The position numbers and the translations under genes were made by a program. DNA of 64,000 nt from an uncultured Desulfosarcina sp. (lineage in GTDB: Bacteria; Desulfobacterota; Desulfobacteria; Desulfobacterales; Desulfosarcinaceae). The stretch spans positions 3,224,001 through 3,288,000 of the forward strand of contig NZ_OY764190.1 in assembly GCF_963668215.1 (NCBI RefSeq). Reading direction: 5' to 3'. The notes below the pieces were generated by a model. The model was not told where the DNA came from. It made no database searches and saw only the letters and a program-made list of their open reading frames with translations. Positions 63,285 through 64,000 of the stretch are shown here, piece by piece; position 1 is the stretch's first letter; each line of letters starts with the position of its first letter.

Positions 63285-63650
63285 ATGACCAACACGGACA
63301 ACGATTGGGATCGCCGGATATTGTGCAGCGACGGCAACTGCATCGGTGTTGTCGGTCCCGACGGGCGCTGCAAGGTTTGCGGTCTGGCTTATGAGGGCGA
63401 ATTGCCGGCGCCTGCAGAGGACGTCTCAGAGGCCGAGGCCGGAGATGCGATCGATGATGTTTCGCCCGAAGCGTCGACGGCCGGTGAACAAGCACCGGAC
63501 GCCGAAGATCCTGCGGCCGAGGTTGAAAAGGACACCGGCGATGAATGGGAGGATCGAACCCTGTGTGTCGACGGCAATTGCATCGGCATCGTCGGCTCCG
63601 ACGGCCGCTGCAAGGTCTGTGGAAAACCCCATCCCGGAAAACAGCCATGA
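63285..63650 (+). CDS. Twin mini-zinc-ribbon protein
   Basis: 121 residues from ATG 63285 with TGGAGG. Two near-identical units CxDGNCIGxxGxDGRCKVCG lie at residues ~14-33 and ~94-113, each with four Cys arranged C-x5-C-x9-C-x2-C. They are joined by a ~60-residue Ala/Asp/Glu/Pro-rich linker. The units look like small zinc sites or short metal-binding knuckles. No family is recognised with confidence. It overlaps the next small gene by ATGA. Confidence 0.75.
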   Translation: MTNTDNDWDRRILCSDGNCIGVVGPDGRCKVCGLAYEGELPAPAEDVSEAEAGDAIDDVSPEASTAGEQAPDAEDPAAEVEKDTGDEWEDRTLCVDGNCIGIVGSDGRCKVCGKPHPGKQP

Positions 63651-63835
63651 CCTGCCAATCCGAAACCGATCCCGTTCTGGTCGACGCATTGAAGACCATC
63701 TCCGATTTTATTCAACAGGTGACCGGCGTCGCCCCGACCCCGGCTGAGATGGCCGACGCATTGACCCGCTATTTTGTGTTGAATGAAATCAAGGAGCATA
63801 TTGTGATGCTGCGGGGCGGGGAGGGGGACGGTTAA
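63647..63835 (+). CDS. Small helical hypothetical protein
   Basis: 62 residues from ATG 63647, overlapping the stop of the twin zinc-ribbon gene (ATGA), so translationally coupled. It is predicted to be helical (VLVDALKTISDFIQQVTG; ADALTRYFVLNEIKEHIVML). Function unknown. A longer frame from 63545 would overlap the zinc-ribbon gene. Confidence 0.65.
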   Translation: MTCQSETDPVLVDALKTISDFIQQVTGVAPTPAEMADALTRYFVLNEIKEHIVMLRGGEGDG

Positions 63836-63886
63836 AAGCCGAAATCGCAAAGATGAAAATTTTGAACGCTGACTGATGGGCGCGGG

Positions 63887-64000
63887 CTAGGGTTCCCAGC
63901 GGTTGCCCCCTTTATGCTTCAGGTCGATGTACTGCACTGTTCCCCGTTCGCTGATAAACATGGTGAGCAGCCAACTCACAAGGCTGATGAAAAGGGAGCC
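63887..64000 (-). CDS. C-terminal fragment of a minus-strand gene at the window edge
   Basis: Open from the right edge to TAG at 63887-63889, giving 37 residues. A hydrophobic stretch (LFISLVSWLLTMFISE) is followed by a polar end (HKGGNRWEP). It looks like the last membrane helix and tail of a membrane protein. The product cannot be named from this fragment. Confidence 0.55.
   Translation of the reverse strand, partial: GSLFISLVSWLLTMFISERGTVQYIDLKHKGGNRWEP

Overview
The window looks like chromosomal DNA of a GC-rich, anaerobic, sulfate-reducer-type deltaproteobacterium (Desulfobacterales / Desulfosarcina-like). This placement is an inference from gene content: a Na+-translocating decarboxylase operon, PEP-CTERM and IPTL-like surface proteins, a GEMM riboswitch, acyl-CoA beta-oxidation fusions and several dispersed palindromic repeats. 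No rRNA, tRNA or CRISPR array was found.

Layout. 1-1.7 kb: end of polyphosphate kinase, a SixA-type histidine phosphatase, a small Lys/Cys-rich protein and an HhH protein with a lysine-rich tail. 1.7-6.1 kb (minus strand): CBS protein, ABM-fold monooxygenase, then oadG-oadA-oadB. 6.6-11.3 kb (minus): Nudix, CYTH, ParA-like ATPase, CHAD and Ppx/GppA genes, tightly packed, plus a small hypothetical. 12.2-14.7 kb: an unrecognised protein, a 109-bp palindromic element and a YibE/F membrane protein. 14.7-30.6 kb: secreted proteins, namely alkaline phosphatase, a metallophosphoesterase with a choice-of-anchor I region, a subtilase, a 1463-residue 5'-nucleotidase with DNRLRE domains and a PEP-CTERM protein behind a GEMM-type riboswitch. 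A SWIM-SNF2 helicase lies among them. 31-39 kb: a PHP-glycosyltransferase fusion, then a plus-strand cassette (27-residue membrane peptide, 809-residue unknown, phosphatidylserine decarboxylase, Lgt-like protein, DUF2062). 39-42 kb: a polar amino acid ABC importer. 42.4-47.9 kb: saccharopine-dehydrogenase-like protein, short secretin-like protein, KAS III and an old-yellow-enzyme/FAD oxidoreductase. 47.9-49.5 kb: an intact IS4-type element with a 9-bp target duplication, inserted at the stop codon of a metallophosphoesterase gene. 50-51 kb: repeats and a DUF559 gene. 51-60.3 kb (minus): a TetR regulator and a five-gene acyl-CoA degradation operon. 60.6-64 kb: small proteins, rhomboid protease, methionine aminopeptidase and a twin zinc-ribbon protein.

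Themes. (1) Phosphate: polyphosphate synthesis, hydrolysis and binding genes, three secreted phosphatases, and 11-bp-period TAAC direct repeats that resemble tandem Pho boxes in front of a small-ORF/Ppx region and the lipid cassette. (2) Cell-surface export with C-terminal sorting signals, one such gene apparently under cyclic-dinucleotide control. (3) A CoA-transferase, acyl-CoA dehydrogenase, hydratase, dehydrogenase and thiolase set in which two long fusion proteins share a duplicated SDR-SCP2 half. One of them carries an HMG-CoA-synthase-like domain whose catalytic residues appear to be lost.
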